A stretch of 64,000 nt of DNA from Posidonia oceanica (GCA_037176725.1 JAZBRS010000044.1:8122001-8186000); one strand, 5' to 3'; shown: positions 1-12,851, counted from the stretch's first letter. Notes: generated by a model from the sequence alone, not told the origin. A program made the numbers and translations.

Positions 1-3000
1 GCAGCGTCGGAGAGCTGTGACGGAGCCTGGTGACGGTCGGAGAAGACGACGGAACAGTGTAGTCCAGAGGAAGACCGTCCGGACGATCGGTGCGATGGGA
101 GGGCATTCTGAAAGCACAGCTGCGCTCCCGAGACACGCGCGGACCTCGGACGACGATCGGAGCAGCGTTCTGCTGGCGGAGCGGCGATCCGAGCTCAAAG
201 CTCGCCGGAGAAGAAGCAGTTGACCACGACGTTGACTCCGGAGAAGAGGCGGCAAAACCCTAGTCTGAAGGCCGGAAAAGCTGAAGGAGAGGGAGACTAA
301 TCTACTGGTGCAGGAGAGTACCTGATTCGATGGCCGAATCCTTCCCTCGACGTCGACTGATTTTGCAGAGGATGGCGAGCTTCGTCCGGCTGCCACGAGC
401 GTCGTCGACAGGCTGCGGATGTCTGGATCTCCTCAATGGAATCTTCCGGAGCTTCTCGAATGCTTGGACGTAGGTTCTGCAGGCCGGCGCGAGAAATGGG
501 TGTTTTGGATTCACAGCAAGATGCCGGAGGTGGGGGGAGGTCTGTGTTGCTCTCTGGTTCAAGTGGAGGGTTCTGGCGAGCTCCTGGAAGTCTGGTGAGT
601 GTTTCTGGAAGGTTAAGTGGGTCTGTGGAGGCGTGAGGAAGGAGATTGGGATTGGGTTGAATTTCGGACAGAATTGGGGTTAAGTGTTTGAAGTGTTGGG
701 TTTGCACTGTGGTGGTGATGAAAGATGAGGCTCTGGGGGGTTGAAAACGTGGGGTTTCAGTGAATAACTAGGAGAAGTTTGGAGGGATTTTGTGGGCAGT
801 GGTGTCGGGAATTCTGGGGAGGAAGGTATTGGATTGCTGGCTCGGTTTCAGGTGGTTGCAGGGTGATTTCGGGGTAGATTTGGTTGTGGAATGGGAGGCT
901 GTGAAGGTCTGGAAGATGGTGGAGTTTGGGGGATGACATGGGAGTGAATTGGAAGGCTGTGAAGGCTCTGGTTTAGTGGGATGAAGGAAGAAGAAGGTTG
1001 CTGTTTCAGAGGAGGAAGAAGGAGAAGAATTGGGTGCTGGATGCTCTCTAGATTGCTTGCTCTCTCTTGGACGACCAAAGGCAGATGAGGAGGAGAAGAG
1101 CTGAGGTTTTATCAGGGGGCCTGAGCGAGTGGAGCGCGCAGTGGAATTCAAATTCCACCGGCGGGAGCAGCGACAGCAGCAGCGAAGGACGACCGGAGGT
1201 GACGGCAATCAATGCCCCCCGGAAATCCTGCTGAGAGCCGAGAGAGGGGGAGTGAGCTGGATGCTGATGGTGATCGGGAGGGAAGGCTTGAAATCAAATT
1301 TGAAGAGGCAGAGGGAGATGGCTGGCGCGGGAGAAACTGTGGAAGAAGAAGAAGAAGAAGGAGGAGGGAAGGAGGAGGACGAGCGAGCGGGCCGGGCCTT
1401 ACGCATGCGGAGAGAAAAAAAAGAAAGAAAAAAAGAAGGAAGAAAGGAGAGGAACGGGCCGGACTGGGCCCAGGAAAAGAAAAGGAAGAAAAATAGAAAG
1501 AAAGGAAGAAAGGATGGAAGGGAAAGTGGAAGGGAAAGAAGAAAAATAAATTAGATAAAAATAAAATAAAAATAGAAAAGGTTTTTAGAATAATTGTGTT
1601 TTAAGTTAGGACTTTGATTAAGTTTTTTAATGATTGTTTTTATTAGTTAATTAGGTTTAAAGAGATTTAGTTTTGATTAGGGTTTTTAGTGTTTTCTTTG
1701 TCTTAATTTGTTTTTGATTTTGTTTAAATGTTTGTTAAGTCTTTTATTTATTTTTTTAATTATTTTTTTCTTGTTAAGTACTTGGGATATTAATTAGGAT
1801 TTTTTTAAAGTTTGTTTTTAGATTAATTAGGGTGAGTTTTAGATTTTTGATTTTAATCTTTTTAGGGTTTTGTTTAAGTTTTCTTTAATTTGTTTTCATT
1901 TGTTAATTTCTTTTAATATTTTTTAGGTTAGGTTTTCTTATTAAGTTTTAATTAGGTGTTCTTAAATTTTAATTGTTTGTTTTTATTTTTTAATTATGTT
2001 TTCAATTTTTTCTTTTGAGGATTGTTAAGTTAGGTTTTTTCCTTAATTACTAGCCTTAACATTTTTTAAGTGTTTTCTTTGTTTTTAGTATTTGTTTTCT
2101 TGATTTTTTTTAAATAGGATTATACTTTTACTTGTTTTGATTACATTTTGGTTTTTTCCTTGATTTTACAGTATTTTCTTTTTGTTTGTTTTGCATTTTT
2201 AAGTTGCATTCTTAGTTTTCCATTTTGGCTAGATTTAGTTAGGTTTTTGGTTTTTAATGGTTTGTTTAAGTTTTTAATTATTTATTTTAGGGTTTTGGTT
2301 TGTTTTCCTCTTATTTTAGAGTTTTAGAGGTTTTTAAGGATTTTTCAGGGGTTTAGTAGAAGGAAGGAAAGGAAAAGAGAAAGAAAGAAGAAAAGGGAGA
2401 AATGGAGGAGTAAGGAGGAAAAAGAGGAGTTGAAAGAAAATAATTTTTTGAAAGTCAAAGAAAATGCTAAAAATAAGATAAAAATAAAAATAAGATTGAG
2501 AAGAGATAGATGCACAAGGGGGGCCCACCGCCAGGCAAGAAGAAGGGAGAGAAGGGGGTGAAAAGAGGGAGGATAATCAGGAGAGAGAGAGGAGAGAGAA
2601 AAGAATAATCCAAGAGAGAGAAAAGGATAATTTGGGTAAATGGAGGGGTTAGAAGTTTTGGAAAGAGGTGAAATTTGGGGAGTGTGTGGCCTAAGGTCTC
2701 TAGTGTTAGACCTAGGGTTTTGGTTTAGTTTTGGGAAGGTTTTGGAAGGGTTTTGAGGTGTTGAAAAAGGGTAGTTTTACCTAGATTTTCTAGGATTTTT
2801 GGGAGTGGTTTTGGTTTGAAAACTTCTAAGTGTTTGGGTAGGTTTGCCAAGTTGGGGATGGTGAGTTTCCTTATGGTTATTGGATAGGTTTTGGGTTAGG
2901 AAAAGGGGTGTAATCTTAGGTCAAGTTTAGACTTGTTTTGAAGGGTAGGATGAAAAAGAATGTGTAGTTTTGACCTAGGTTTGGATCTAGAAGTCACCAG

Positions 3001-3043
3001 GAGTTTCCAATTGATTCAAGCCTGTCAAAATGGGTTGTCAACA
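1..3043 (-). mobile_element. Partial giant LTR (same family as the LTRs of element B), running off the left edge
   Basis: The right half of a ~6-kb LTR lies in minus orientation. Its block order matches the corresponding parts of 9680-12838, 28270-31419 and 40800-43891: a GC-rich segment (1-700), a purine-rich stretch (about 1320-1550), a T-rich AT segment (1560-2330), a second purine-rich stretch (2340-2640), then the terminus TGTCAACA ending at 3043. Read in element sense the end is TG, as expected for an LTR 5' end. The next five bases, TTATC, would be the target duplication, but its partner is outside the window. It could be a solo LTR or the 5' LTR of an element extending left. Short ORFs here are low-complexity shadows. 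Confidence 0.85.
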
Positions 3044-4129
3044 TTATCCGAATCATTATTTTGCCATAATTATCTACAAGGGCAATCTAGTAATTCACTC
3101 TATTAAACTATCCCAAAATTCAACTCAGAAGCACCCTTGAATGTGCTTAGAGGTCTGGTTCGACAGACCATTTTTGAACGGTCGACCCGATCTGGAGCTT
3201 GAGAACATATTCAGGGCCTGATTTGGCAGGCCATTTTCCAATGGTCGACCGAACCTAGGGGCTAGTCCGGCACACCAGACTGGTTCGGTCGACCAAACCA
3301 GGGCCCAAGCTCACAACCAGAAAAGATTGGCATACCGAAAAGGCTCGGTATACCGAAAACTGGGCAAATTCGGCATACCGAAATAGTTCTGTATGCCGAA
3401 CCAGACGACCATCAGACTCTCTTTCAGAACGATCCAAAATCATCCCAAGTGGGAATGGCCACCGATCCCTGCACAAGTAACCAAAACTTGCAAACCACAT
3501 ACCCAAGCGAAGATCTCGAGGCTCACTTGGGGACAAGAGACACAACGATTTGTTAAACGGATCGCGAGCAATCACAAAACAAAGCAAGCCCTACACTATT
3601 CATTCGAAATCCATCCACCGGCCATTAATGCCAAAAAATCCTCCATAAATACTCTAAAAACATACCAAGCATCCACACACATCCAAATCACACTATCATG
3701 CCCCTAGGAATCACATTAGCACAAGAAAGGAGGGATCTAAGGGCGTGTACCATTCTCCAGTGACGCGGGGGCGACGCAATGGCGACGACGGTGGCACATC
3801 ATCCTCCTTGAGCTGCTCCCATGCTGGTGGCAACGATGGCGGCGGCGCTACGAGCTCCCCCCATGCCTCCATCTCCTCCTCCCTCACTCTCTCTGTTTCT
3901 CTCCCCCTCTCTCCCATTCCCAGTCTCTCTCTCTCTCTTGTTTCCTCTCTTATAAGGGGAAGAAGAGAAGGGAGAAGAAGAATAACGAGAAGGATAAGAA
4001 GGAGAAGAGGAAAAGAAGAAAGAGGAAGTGGGAAACCAGCTGCGGGCACAGAGCCACAACCCAAATCTAAGTAGCGACGCCAGATCCATGAGCAACCACT
4101 GAAATACTGGGATAGGATGCTGTGTTACA
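3044..4129. other. Unclassified repeat-like intergenic DNA with dyad words, probably a degenerate LTR
   Basis: No convincing gene is present. 3160-3420 contains repeated palindromic words around GGTCGACC and GGTATACC. A TATA-like CATAAATAC lies near 3643. A GC-rich stretch at 3750-3870 and a pyrimidine-then-purine low-complexity run at 3870-4035 follow, in the same order as in solo LTRs F1 and F2, and a GTGTTACA at 4122-4129 resembles the F terminus. This suggests an old F-like LTR in minus orientation, but the boundaries are unproven. ORFs such as 3745-4074 are Arg/Ser-rich low complexity. Confidence 0.35.
3369..3400. repeat. Perfect 10-bp inverted repeat
   Basis: TTCGGCATAC at 3369-3378 is the exact reverse complement of GTATGCCGAA at 3391-3400, with a 12-base loop. 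The same word recurs imperfectly just upstream (3330-3360), so the dyad is repeated rather than isolated. Confidence 0.85.
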
Positions 4130-4963
4130 GGCATGAGCCAGAACCATGTGCCAGTAACACGTGTCTGTCCCAGAATTCCAGATGGAATATCTAGCTACAA
4201 AGTCGCCAGTAACACCCGTCACTGCTAAATTCGTCAAACTAGCCAATTAAGAGAGCAGACGAATTTACGGACATTACACTACATGGCAGATCTTAGCCAA
4301 ACAAAATGAAAATGCATCTTTTCTTGAAATCTGAAATTTTCCAAAAAAGCCACTAGTATGCTATGTCCATCTCTCTCTGTTATTTTACATTTGCTGATAT
4401 GATTTGCAAGCTAGATTCGGTAAGATACTTGGAGTTTTTGCTTGGTCTAAATTGTTTGTGGAAAGATGATATATATGTTAGAATTTATTATTTTATTTTA
4501 TTTTTATCTTCAATCCATCATTTTGGAAATTTGCAGTTAGAAAATCTAAAACAATAAAGCGGCCCACTTCTAAGGGTAACCACATTATTTCGCTTTTTGT
4601 TTTCCTCTTTTCTGTAATTTTTTTTCCTATAAGAAGTTTTTATTCCTGTTGTTATGCAATGGAGAAAGCCAAGCGAGGAATGACTTAGTAGTTGAAAGAC
4701 TTTGGGCAAGAATCTTAATGTACCATAGAGAAAAAAAAAGTTGTCCTACCATTAGTGTCTTTTTGTTGTTATACTAACTTTATTTTCTCTTTTGCAGGCA
4801 TGCAAAGGTTACTAGGAAAACCAACTCCATGATGGGTGCTACAACTAGTCTAAGAAAAGAGAGACTGTGAGGTGAGCAGTATCTCTCTCTCTCTTTCTCA
4901 AGCTTTCTCTCTCTCTCTCTCTCTCTCTCAAGCAAGCCAACAAAGAAAGACTAGAGTTCTACG
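4130..4963 (+). other. Upstream region of the DUF247 gene
   Basis: This AT-rich DNA has no supported coding region. It is the likely promoter and 5' leader of the DUF247 gene at 4964. A pyrimidine-rich TTTTGCAG at about 4791-4798 could be a splice acceptor of a leader intron, but no matching upstream exon is identifiable. Confidence 0.4.
4881..4929. repeat. (CT)n microsatellite in the DUF247 leader
   Basis: Two CT-dinucleotide runs are separated by TTTCTCAAGCTTT and end 35 bp before the DUF247 start codon. Pyrimidine tracts of this kind are common in plant 5' leaders. Confidence 0.9.
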
Positions 4964-5853
4964 ATGGCAAGCAACAACAGTAATCAAGGTGAGCTTGAGG
5001 TATCTGCACTAGTTGTTGAGGTATCTACTGCCTTAAAGGGAAGCCTTTAGGTATTAGACGTGGATTGCAAACTACAACGACGACCGATCATCTGCAAAAT
5101 CCGCCACTATATACGAGAAGGGAATGGGGATGCCTATGAAGCGAGGCTTATCTCCATCGGCCCTTATCACCATGGAAAAGAAGACCTCAAGCCTATGCAA
5201 GAAATCAAACTCTTGTATCTCCATCAGCTGCTTAGCAGGAGCGAACATAATCGGGTGGAAAAGTACGTTGAGGCCATTCTCATATGTGAGGAGGAGATTT
5301 GGAAACAGTACTCTGAAAGATTGAGTGACCTCGACTCGAAGAAATTTGTGGAGATGCTGGTGCTCGATGGTTGCTTCATGGTTGAATTCCTACTCCAACG
5401 TACGGACGAGATTAACCAGCCACCGTTGACGACCAATATTTGGGACATGTCATTGCTCCGTCGCGATTTGCTCTTGTTGGAAAATCAGATTCCCTTTTTG
5501 GTTCTCAATACCATTCTCCAAGTGTATGACTATGAACTGTTTCCTGGAATCTATAGGATTACTCTCATGGATCTAGCACTCCATTACCTTTTTAGGGGTA
5601 CAATAACAAAAGAGATGCTTTACAAGGATGAAGATAATATAGATCATCTCCTTCATCTGGCATACTTGTGCACGTTGCTTGGGCTTAAACCAATAAGCCC
5701 CATGAAAGATCATCCACCACCTGAAACATTGTCAACGCATCTACGCAACCAACTTATGGTGCCGATCTCAACGATTGCGTACAGTTGGTTGTTCTTGCTT
5801 AAGAGAATCAAGCATTTTTCCAAACTTCTGCTCGTCGGGACTGTTTACGTCAC
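4964..5853 (+). pseudogene. DUF247 / UPF0481 family protein, 5' part (interrupted)
   Basis: This is the N-terminal 296 codons of a plant DUF247 protein, a family of usually single-exon genes with a C-terminal membrane anchor and unknown biochemical role. Family signatures are visible: ISIGPYHHG followed by KPMQEIK about 55-75 residues in, VLDGCFMVEFLL and RRDLLLLENQIPFLVL. The start ATG at 4964 is in frame with the body, and an in-frame TAG at 5048-5050 breaks the frame after 28 codons. The rest is open to 5853, where solo LTR A begins. GTCAC at 5849-5853 is the left target duplication; the partner at 33479 resumes the same frame. Beyond 5853 the frame reads into LTR sequence and ends at 5923. 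The protein is certainly interrupted. The family call is strong; the start codon is inferred from frame and family length. Confidence 0.9.
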
Positions 5854-6648
5854 TATGAACGCCCGATCCCTTTGGAGATCCAGACCGGCGAGGGCCCAGA
5901 CAGGAAGAGGTCTTCACGGATAGCGACGCGAAGAAGGAAAACAAAAGATAAGACAAAACAGAGTCGCCACCTAGTCTATTTAATCGGGAGACGAGGAAAA
6001 CCAGGGGGAATGCAAGAAAACATGCAAATAAATGCAATGCTATGCAAAATGAATGACTCGTGCCAAGGACAAGGGCAAAATGGTCATTACGGGTCCAAAG
6101 AAAGGGTAAGGACTCCTGTTACGTGTGGGGAAGGTGTTAGGCACCCCCGACACGCCCGAGGAATCGGTCTTTCTTGGCTAATCGCTTGCATTTGCAGGAT
6201 TATCGGCAATGCTTGTCTTTAACTGTACGCCTAGGGGGCGATGAATGCTATGCCATGTTATGAATGCTTTAATGCCTAAATGCCTGAATGCCATGCATGA
6301 AAAATTAAACGTGCAGCCTATGTGCTCAGCAGCACTGCCTGTGTTCCGAACTGGGCGAGCCTTGATTCTTAAAAACTCCAGACAGTAAGCATCACTGTCC
6401 TAAATGCTATGCAGGCGAGAAAACAAAACGCCGAGTAAAACCACACGATACAAGTGTATGACATGCAAAGGGGAAACAAATTCGAGGCGAAAAACCACGG
6501 GAAAGCAGGCGATGTAAGTCGTAAAATAGGAAACAGGGGTCCGATAGCATGCATGGGTGTCAAGGCATGTATCAGAGGCAACAAAATGCGGAAAGCGACG
6601 GCTAAAACGAAATCGACGCTTAAAATAGAATTCAGCCAACTGTAAAGT

Positions 6649-6898
6649 ATTGGACGCTGGACAGACCAGCATCCAATGTTGGACGCAGGAGCTGCCAGCG
6701 TCCAACACAAAGGACAGGAGAACTGCAAGGCAAGCCCTGCAAATTTGGAAAACAATGTGTTTTAATGCAATGAAAAGCTATGGGCTGATAAACCATGCTG
6801 AAAGATCAAAGCACAAAGCCAAGAAATCGAGTGCAAACATCAAAACGATTTTTAAATGGTAGAGGGTGTTGGACGCAGTGATCACCAGCGTCCAACAC
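6649..6898. repeat. Recurring TTGGACGC / GCGTCCAA hairpin words in LTR A, left of element B
   Basis: Three inverted pairs occur: about 6650-6676, 6678-6706, and a perfect 11-bp pair at 6866-6876 and 6888-6898. The loop of the last contains the palindrome GTGATCAC. Element B inserted six bases beyond this last hairpin. The series continues on the other side of B. Confidence 0.85.
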
Positions 6899-7559
6899 TG
6901 GAAGTGTAGTAATCCCAATCAGAATCAGGTTTACTATTAGCGACTATGTCCGAGGAGGAAGGCTCAACTCGAAAACACTTAAAACAGAGGAGAAAAGATA
7001 AGAAAAGAAAAAGATAATACAATTCAGAGTCGCCACCGTGTCTATTATCGGGAAACAAGGAAAATCAGGGAAATGTGTGAGTTAACACGCAAAACCAAGC
7101 AAAGAGATGCAATGCAAAAGAAAACAAATGCAAATGAATGCAAATGATATGACTCATGCCTAGGATAAGGGCAATATGGTCATTGCGGGCCAAAAGACTG
7201 GGCAAGGACTCTTGTTACGTGCGGGGAAGGTGTTAGGCACCCCCGACACGCCCGAGAATCGGTCTTTCTAGGCTTACGCTCGCATACGCAGGGAAATGCA
7301 GATTTGAATGCCTAAATGCCAATGAATGCCTGAATAAATGCTCATGGGTGTGCTCTAAGGGGTGGGATGCAATGCAGGAAAGTAAACGTGCAGTCTAAGT
7401 GCTCAGCAACGCTGTCTGTATTCAGAACCGGGCGAGACCTGGCTCGTGAGAACTCCACGCAGTAAGCATCACTGTCCTATATGCAAATGCAGACGGAAAG
7501 GCAAAACGGCGGTAAAACCAAGCAATGCAGGCGACATGCAAGAGAAAACGACGTAAAAC

Positions 7560-7948
7560 ACATGAAACAATGCAAGAAACGAGAGTGGCACGCGAAACGG
7601 TGCAAGAAAACGAGGTCGGCATGCAAAACGGTGTAGAAAACAAAGCAACATGCGAAACGGTACCAAAAGCAAAGCGGACATACAAAACGGTGCCAAAAAA
7701 CAGAGCGGGCACGCGAAACGGTGCCAAAAGCAAAGCAGGCATGCAAAACGGTGCCAAAACAGAGCGGACATGCGAAACGGTGCCAAAAGCGAAGCTGGCA
7801 CGCAAAACGGTGCAAAAGACAGAGCGGGCACGCGAAACGGTGCCAAAAGCGAAGCAAGCACGTAAAACGGTGCCGAAAATAGAGCGGACACGCAAAACGG
7901 TGTCAAAAGCGAAATGGGCACGCAAAACGGTGTCAAAACAAGCGAGGT
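7560..7948. repeat. 30-bp minisatellite in the 3' LTR of B, about 12 units
   Basis: Each unit centres on CGCAAAACGGTGCCAAAAGC with small changes. About twelve copies of 29-31 bp are visible. Because the unit is close to a multiple of three, every frame on both strands reads as a decapeptide repeat; those ORFs are not genes. Confidence 0.9.
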
Positions 7949-8989
7949 AAAGCATCGATAAAACCATGCGGATGCAAATGCAAAGAAAAAGGGCAGGAGA
8001 AGCAAATGGGAGGTAAACAGCGCATGTGTGAGAACGAGTGTCATTTAAAGACTACGCAAAGTAGGTGTAAAGACCTACAAAGGGGAAGGGAAGCAAGTGA
8101 AAGGATTACCACTGTTTTGTGACTGTTTCCCACCAAAATGTCCTATGATGTGTCTCGCACGCTGCCAAGAGCTCGCGATGTGATCGGATCGTGGAAAAGG
8201 GGGAAGAAAGTCGCAATTAATGGTGAATCCAGGGGAAACGCAACACAAAACACTGAGAGTACGCGAAAAGAGGAAGCAGAGTTGATAGATAAGAAGAGAA
8301 AGTCTTATTCTACATGCTCGAGAAACCAGAAAGCAAAAACAATGCATGGAATGCAAATGGTGTGCAAATGAATACTGTGCAAGGGTTCAGGAGGACTTAC
8401 CTTGGAAATCTAAAGCCTGATTTGAAATCTGATTGGTCCATGCTGAAGAGTGCTCCACCGGGGTCGTCCAGGTAGCTTGGTTGAGAAGATCCAACGACCG
8501 GATCTGAAAATATCCCAGCTTCAAGGCAGAGGGGCCAGAACAGGGGAGAAGAATGGATCTAAGTGTACAGGAGGTCTTAGGGGTGTGCACAACAGGTCCT
8601 CCCGGGTGAATGGGAGCTAGGAATGCTTAAGTGTGTGCAAGGAATGCCAAATGCAAGAATGCATGAGTGCAATGCATGCAGAATGCAAGAAAAGACCTAG
8701 AGACGATTTTTCAGAAAACTAGGGACTTATATGCAATTTTGAAAAAGATGGGGGTCTGAATGCAAGGATCTTGAAAAACTAGGGGTTTTTATGCAAAGAT
8801 TTTGAAAAAAGGAGGGTCTAAGTGCAATTTTGTAAAATACAGGGTTCAAATGCAATTTTTCAAAATAAACGTGCATCAGGACAAGTTTTGAAATCATATG
8901 GTAAATTGGCATGCAATTTTGAAATCAACAGGGTCCAAAATGCAATTTTTCTAGCAAAACAGGGGTCTGAGTGGTCTAGGAATGCAAAC

Positions 8990-9245
8990 AAGGGACCTAT
9001 ATGCAATTTTTCAAACATACAGGGTCTAAAATGCAATTTTATAAGCAAAACATGCATTTAAATGATTTTTATAAGCATGCAGAGGACCTATGTGCAATTT
9101 TTAAATCATGTAGGGTCAAAAATGCAATTTTATAAGCAAAATATGCATTTAAATGACAGGTAGAGGACTTATATGCAATTTTCAAATCATGCAGGGTCAA
9201 AAATGCAATTTTATAAGCAGAATATGCATTTAAATACATGCTATG
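8990..9245. repeat. About three ~80-bp repeats in the LTR AT-rich segment
   Basis: Each copy contains GTGCAATTTT or ATGCAATTTT, then AGGGTC, then AATGCAATTTTATAAGC and ATATGCATTTAAAT. The same series recurs in the 5' LTR at about 27580-27835 and in reverse sense in LTR C near 43900-44150. Confidence 0.8.
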
Positions 9246-12200
9246 CATTAATGAAGGACCTATATGCAAAAATCAGAAAATATGAGGGAAATGATGCAAT
9301 GCAGTAAAGAAAATTGAAAAATAAAGATATAAGTTAACAGATCAAAGGACTAAAGTGCAAATAAGGAAAGCAACAGGGACCAGAAATGCAATATATCAAG
9401 GTAAAATATGAGTATTAAATCAGATTAACTACTGGAGGACTAACATGCAATAATAAAGAACTAGAGGGTCAGAATTTAAACAAAACATTGAAGAGAAACA
9501 CTGTAGAAGGACTAACATGTAATTAATCAATTTTTTAAGTTTTTCATGCAATATCATAAGATTTACATACGAAATTAAATGAATGATAAACAGAGGCGGG
9601 ACTGGAATGCAATAAATCAAAAAAGCAAGGCAGATATGCAATATTTGGCAAAATAAGCATGGTAGGGAGAAAATAATGCTACAGTGGAATTACAGATCGA
9701 CAGCCACTGTAGCAGTTGCTACCAGCGGCCGTCGCGAGCGGAGGAGGGAGGCTGGTGAGGCACGGATGCAGCGGCGATGCTCTCCGGAGCTCGGCGGAGT
9801 TTGCTGCAGTGTCGGCGAGCGATGATGTGGTGTGGAGATGACCGGAGACGGCGTCGAAGCACAGCAAAGCTGTCCGGAGGCAGAGCGGACGGGAGCGGCG
9901 ACGTCGTGGCATTCTGAGGCCACCGGAGCACACCTGGAGGTCGTGCGGTTCTCGGGAGATGGTCGGCGACTGGTTCTGCAACTGGAGCGGCGATCCGAGC
10001 TCAGAGCTCGCCGGAGAAGAAGGAGTCGCCGGCGACGACGACTCGGAGCCGGAGCGGGTAGAATCTAGAACTAAGGGCCGGAAAAGCCAGAAGAGGAAAA
10101 AACTAAACTAAGGGCGTGGAGCAGTACCTGTTTCGGCGTCCACAGAGCTCCCCTGACGTCTGGTGCTTCAGTGATCGCCGGCGGTGATCGTCTGGTCGCT
10201 ACGGGTGCTGTCGACGGCTTGGAAGTGCTGCGATCGACTCAGTGAAGTCTTCCGGAGCTCGCTGGATCTCTGGAACAAAGCTTCGCAGCCTGGAGGAGAA
10301 CTTGGCTTCTATGGGTTCAGCAGAGATCGACTGAGGTGGGGGGTGGATTTTGTTGCCCCTTAGGCCAGTTGGAGGGTGGCGGCGAACTTCTAGAGGTCTG
10401 GTGAGGGTTTCTGGGTAGCTGAATTAGGTCGTGGTGGACTGGAGAGGAAGTTTGCTGATGAAGTTGATTTCTGGTCGGAACTGGCCGCAGGTGTTTGTGG
10501 TGAAGGGCTTCGGCTGTGGTGGGGATTAGGGCTGAAGCTCAGGTGGTCTGAGATGGTGATGTACTAGTTGTTTGCTGGGAGGAATTTGGGAGAATTTCGG
10601 GGTCAGTGGAGTTGGGAATTTCTGAAGGAAGGTGGTTGGATTCTGATGGAGGCAGATGGAGATATTTGAGGTAATTCTGGGATGAATTGGGCTGCTGAAT
10701 GGAGGGCTGAGGTGTTGGAGTTCTGGGTGAGATTGGGGGAGGAATGCTGGGTGGTTTGAGGCTTGGAACAGGTGCTGGTTTCAGGTAGAAAGGAAGAGGA
10801 GGAAGGAGCTGAGTTTTTCAGTGGAAGGAGGAAGGGATTTGGGTGCTCTCCGCTCTGGATTCTCTCACTCTCTCCTGGACGACGAAAAGGCAGAAGAGGA
10901 GGTGAAGGCTGGAGTCTTTAAGCAGCTGAGGAGGACGGGACGCGTGCTGGGAATTTGAATCTCTACCGGCAGGAGCTGCTGCTGGCAGAGGCGAGGACAA
11001 CCGGAGGTGACGGCAATTAATGCCCCGGAAGTCCGCTGAGACGCGAGAGAGGAGGACGGACTGGAGCTGATGGTGATCGGGAGGGAGAAGTTGAATTTCA
11101 AAGGGGATGGAGAGCTGGCGGGAAGAAGAAGCAGAAGCTGAAGAGGAAGAAGAAGAAGGAGGGAAGGGGAAGGAGGACGGGCGACTGTGGCTGCAGGCCG
11201 GGCTGCTGCGCGAAGTAAAAAAGAAAGAAAGAAAAGAAGGAAGGAGGGGGAGAAGGGCCGGACTGGGCCCAGAAAGAAAAAAGAAAGAAAAATAGAAAGA
11301 AAGGAAGAAACGGAAAGGAAGGATAAAAAATAAAATAGATAAAAATAAAATAAAAATAGAAAATGTTTTTAGAATGGTTGTGTTTTAAGTTAGGACATTG
11401 ATTAAGTTTTTTAATGATTGTTTTTTGTTAGTTAATTAGGTTTAAAGGGGTTTTAGTTTTAATTAGGGTTTTCTTTGTTTCTGATTTGTTTTTGATTTTG
11501 ATTAAATGTTTGTTAAGTCTTTTAAGTTGTTTTTTAATTATGTTTTTCTCGTTAAGTACTTGGGATGTTAGTTATGATTTTTTTAAAGTTTGTTTTTAAA
11601 TTAATTAGAGTGAGTTTTAGATTTTTGATTTTAGTCTTTTTTTTATTTAAGTCTTTTTTAATTTGCTTTTGATTTTTGTTTGTTAAGTTCTTTTAATATT
11701 TTTTTAGTTAAGTTTTCTTGCTAAGTTCTTAATTAAGTGTTTTTAATTTCTGATTGTTTGTTTTTCCTTTTAGTTAGGTTTTTGAATTATTCTTTTTAAA
11801 TTTGTCAAGTTAGGTTTCTCTTTTCCTTAAGTGATTGTCTTAGTGTTTTTTTTTCTTTAATTGTTTTCTTTTCCTTTTAGGATTTGTTTTTTATTGCTTT
11901 TTAGTACGGTTTTTACTTTTGCTTGTTTTGGTTACATTTTAGTATTTTTTCTTGATTTTACAGCATTTTCTTTTGATTTGTTTTGCATTTTTTTTAAGTT
12001 GCATTCTTGATTTTCCATTTTGGCTAGACTTAGTTAGGTTTAGGTTTTTAACTGTTTGCTTAATGTTTTTAATTATTTATTTTAGGGTTTTAGTTTGCTT
12101 TCCTTCTGTTTTAGAGTTTTTGAAAGTTTTTAAGGGTTTTTTAAGGATTTGGTAAGAAAAGGGAAAAAGGAATTAGAAGGAAGAAGAAAAGGGAGAAATG

Positions 12201-12840
12201 GAGGAATAAAGAGGAAAGAGAGGAGTCGAAAGAAAATAATTTTTTGAAAATTAAAGAAAATGCTAAATATAAGATAAAAATAGAAATAAGATTGAGAAGA
12301 GATAGAAACACCAGGGGGCCCACAGCCAGGCAAGAAGAAGGGAGAGAAGGGGGTGAAAAGAAGGAGGATAATCAGGAGAGAGAGAGGAGAGAGAAAAGGA
12401 TAATCCAAGAGAGAAAAAATGATAATTTGGGGAGATGGAGGGTTTAGGGGTTTTGAAAAGGGGTGAAAATTGAGGAGTGTGTAGCCTAGGGTCTCTAGTG
12501 CTGCTCCTACGGTTTTGGTTTGGTTTTGAGAAAGTTTTGGAAGGGTTTTGAGGTGTAGAAAAAGGGTAGTTTTACCTAGGTTTTCTAGGATTTTTGGGAG
12601 TGGTTTTGGGTTGAGAATTTCTAAGGGTTTTGATAGGTTTGCTAAGTTGGGAATGGTGGGTTTTTCTATGATTTTTGGGTAAGTTTTGGGTTAGGGAAAG
12701 GGGTGTAAGTTTAGGTCAAGTTTGGGCTTGTTTTGAAGGGTAAGATGAAAAGGATTGGTGTGGTTTGACCTAGGTTTGGATCCAGAAGTCACCAGAGAAC
12801 TCCAACTGATTCAAGCCTGTCAAAATGGGATGTCAACAGA

Positions 12841-12851
12841 TGCCCCTCCCT
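12841..12851 (-). other. Polypurine tract of element B
   Basis: On the minus strand the bases just before the 3' LTR read AGGGAGGGGCA, two bases from the LTR start. Position and composition fit a plus-strand priming polypurine tract. Confidence 0.8.

Larger units (their letters stand above)
6905..12838 (-). repeat. 3' LTR of element B (5934 bp)
   Basis: From the left it contains: the terminal TGTAGTAATCCC; a primer-site-like GAGTCGCCACC (7027-7037); the block conserved across LTRs (7223-7270); a 30-bp minisatellite (about 7560-7948); an AT-rich segment of ATGCAATTTT words (8700-9660); a GC-rich segment (9700-10400); G/T-rich DNA; a purine-rich run (11110-11340); a T-rich run (11340-12130); a second purine-rich run; and the terminus TGTCAACA. 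It is collinear with the 5' LTR at a constant offset of 18,590 bp for kilobases. Confidence 0.95.

Noticed and set aside
1129..1554. Glu/Arg/Lys-rich ORFs, with equivalents at 11107, 36238 and 42143
   Set aside because: They cross the purine-rich tract of giant LTRs and recur in every LTR copy with frame changes.
5854..5923. Extension of the DUF247 frame (TMNARSLWRSRP and onward)
   Set aside because: This part is translated from LTR A, beyond the target duplication, so it is not DUF247 sequence.
7560..7948. Regular ~30-bp repeats reminiscent of a CRISPR array
   Set aside because: The units are contiguous variants of one sequence with no unique spacers, and they sit inside a plant LTR.
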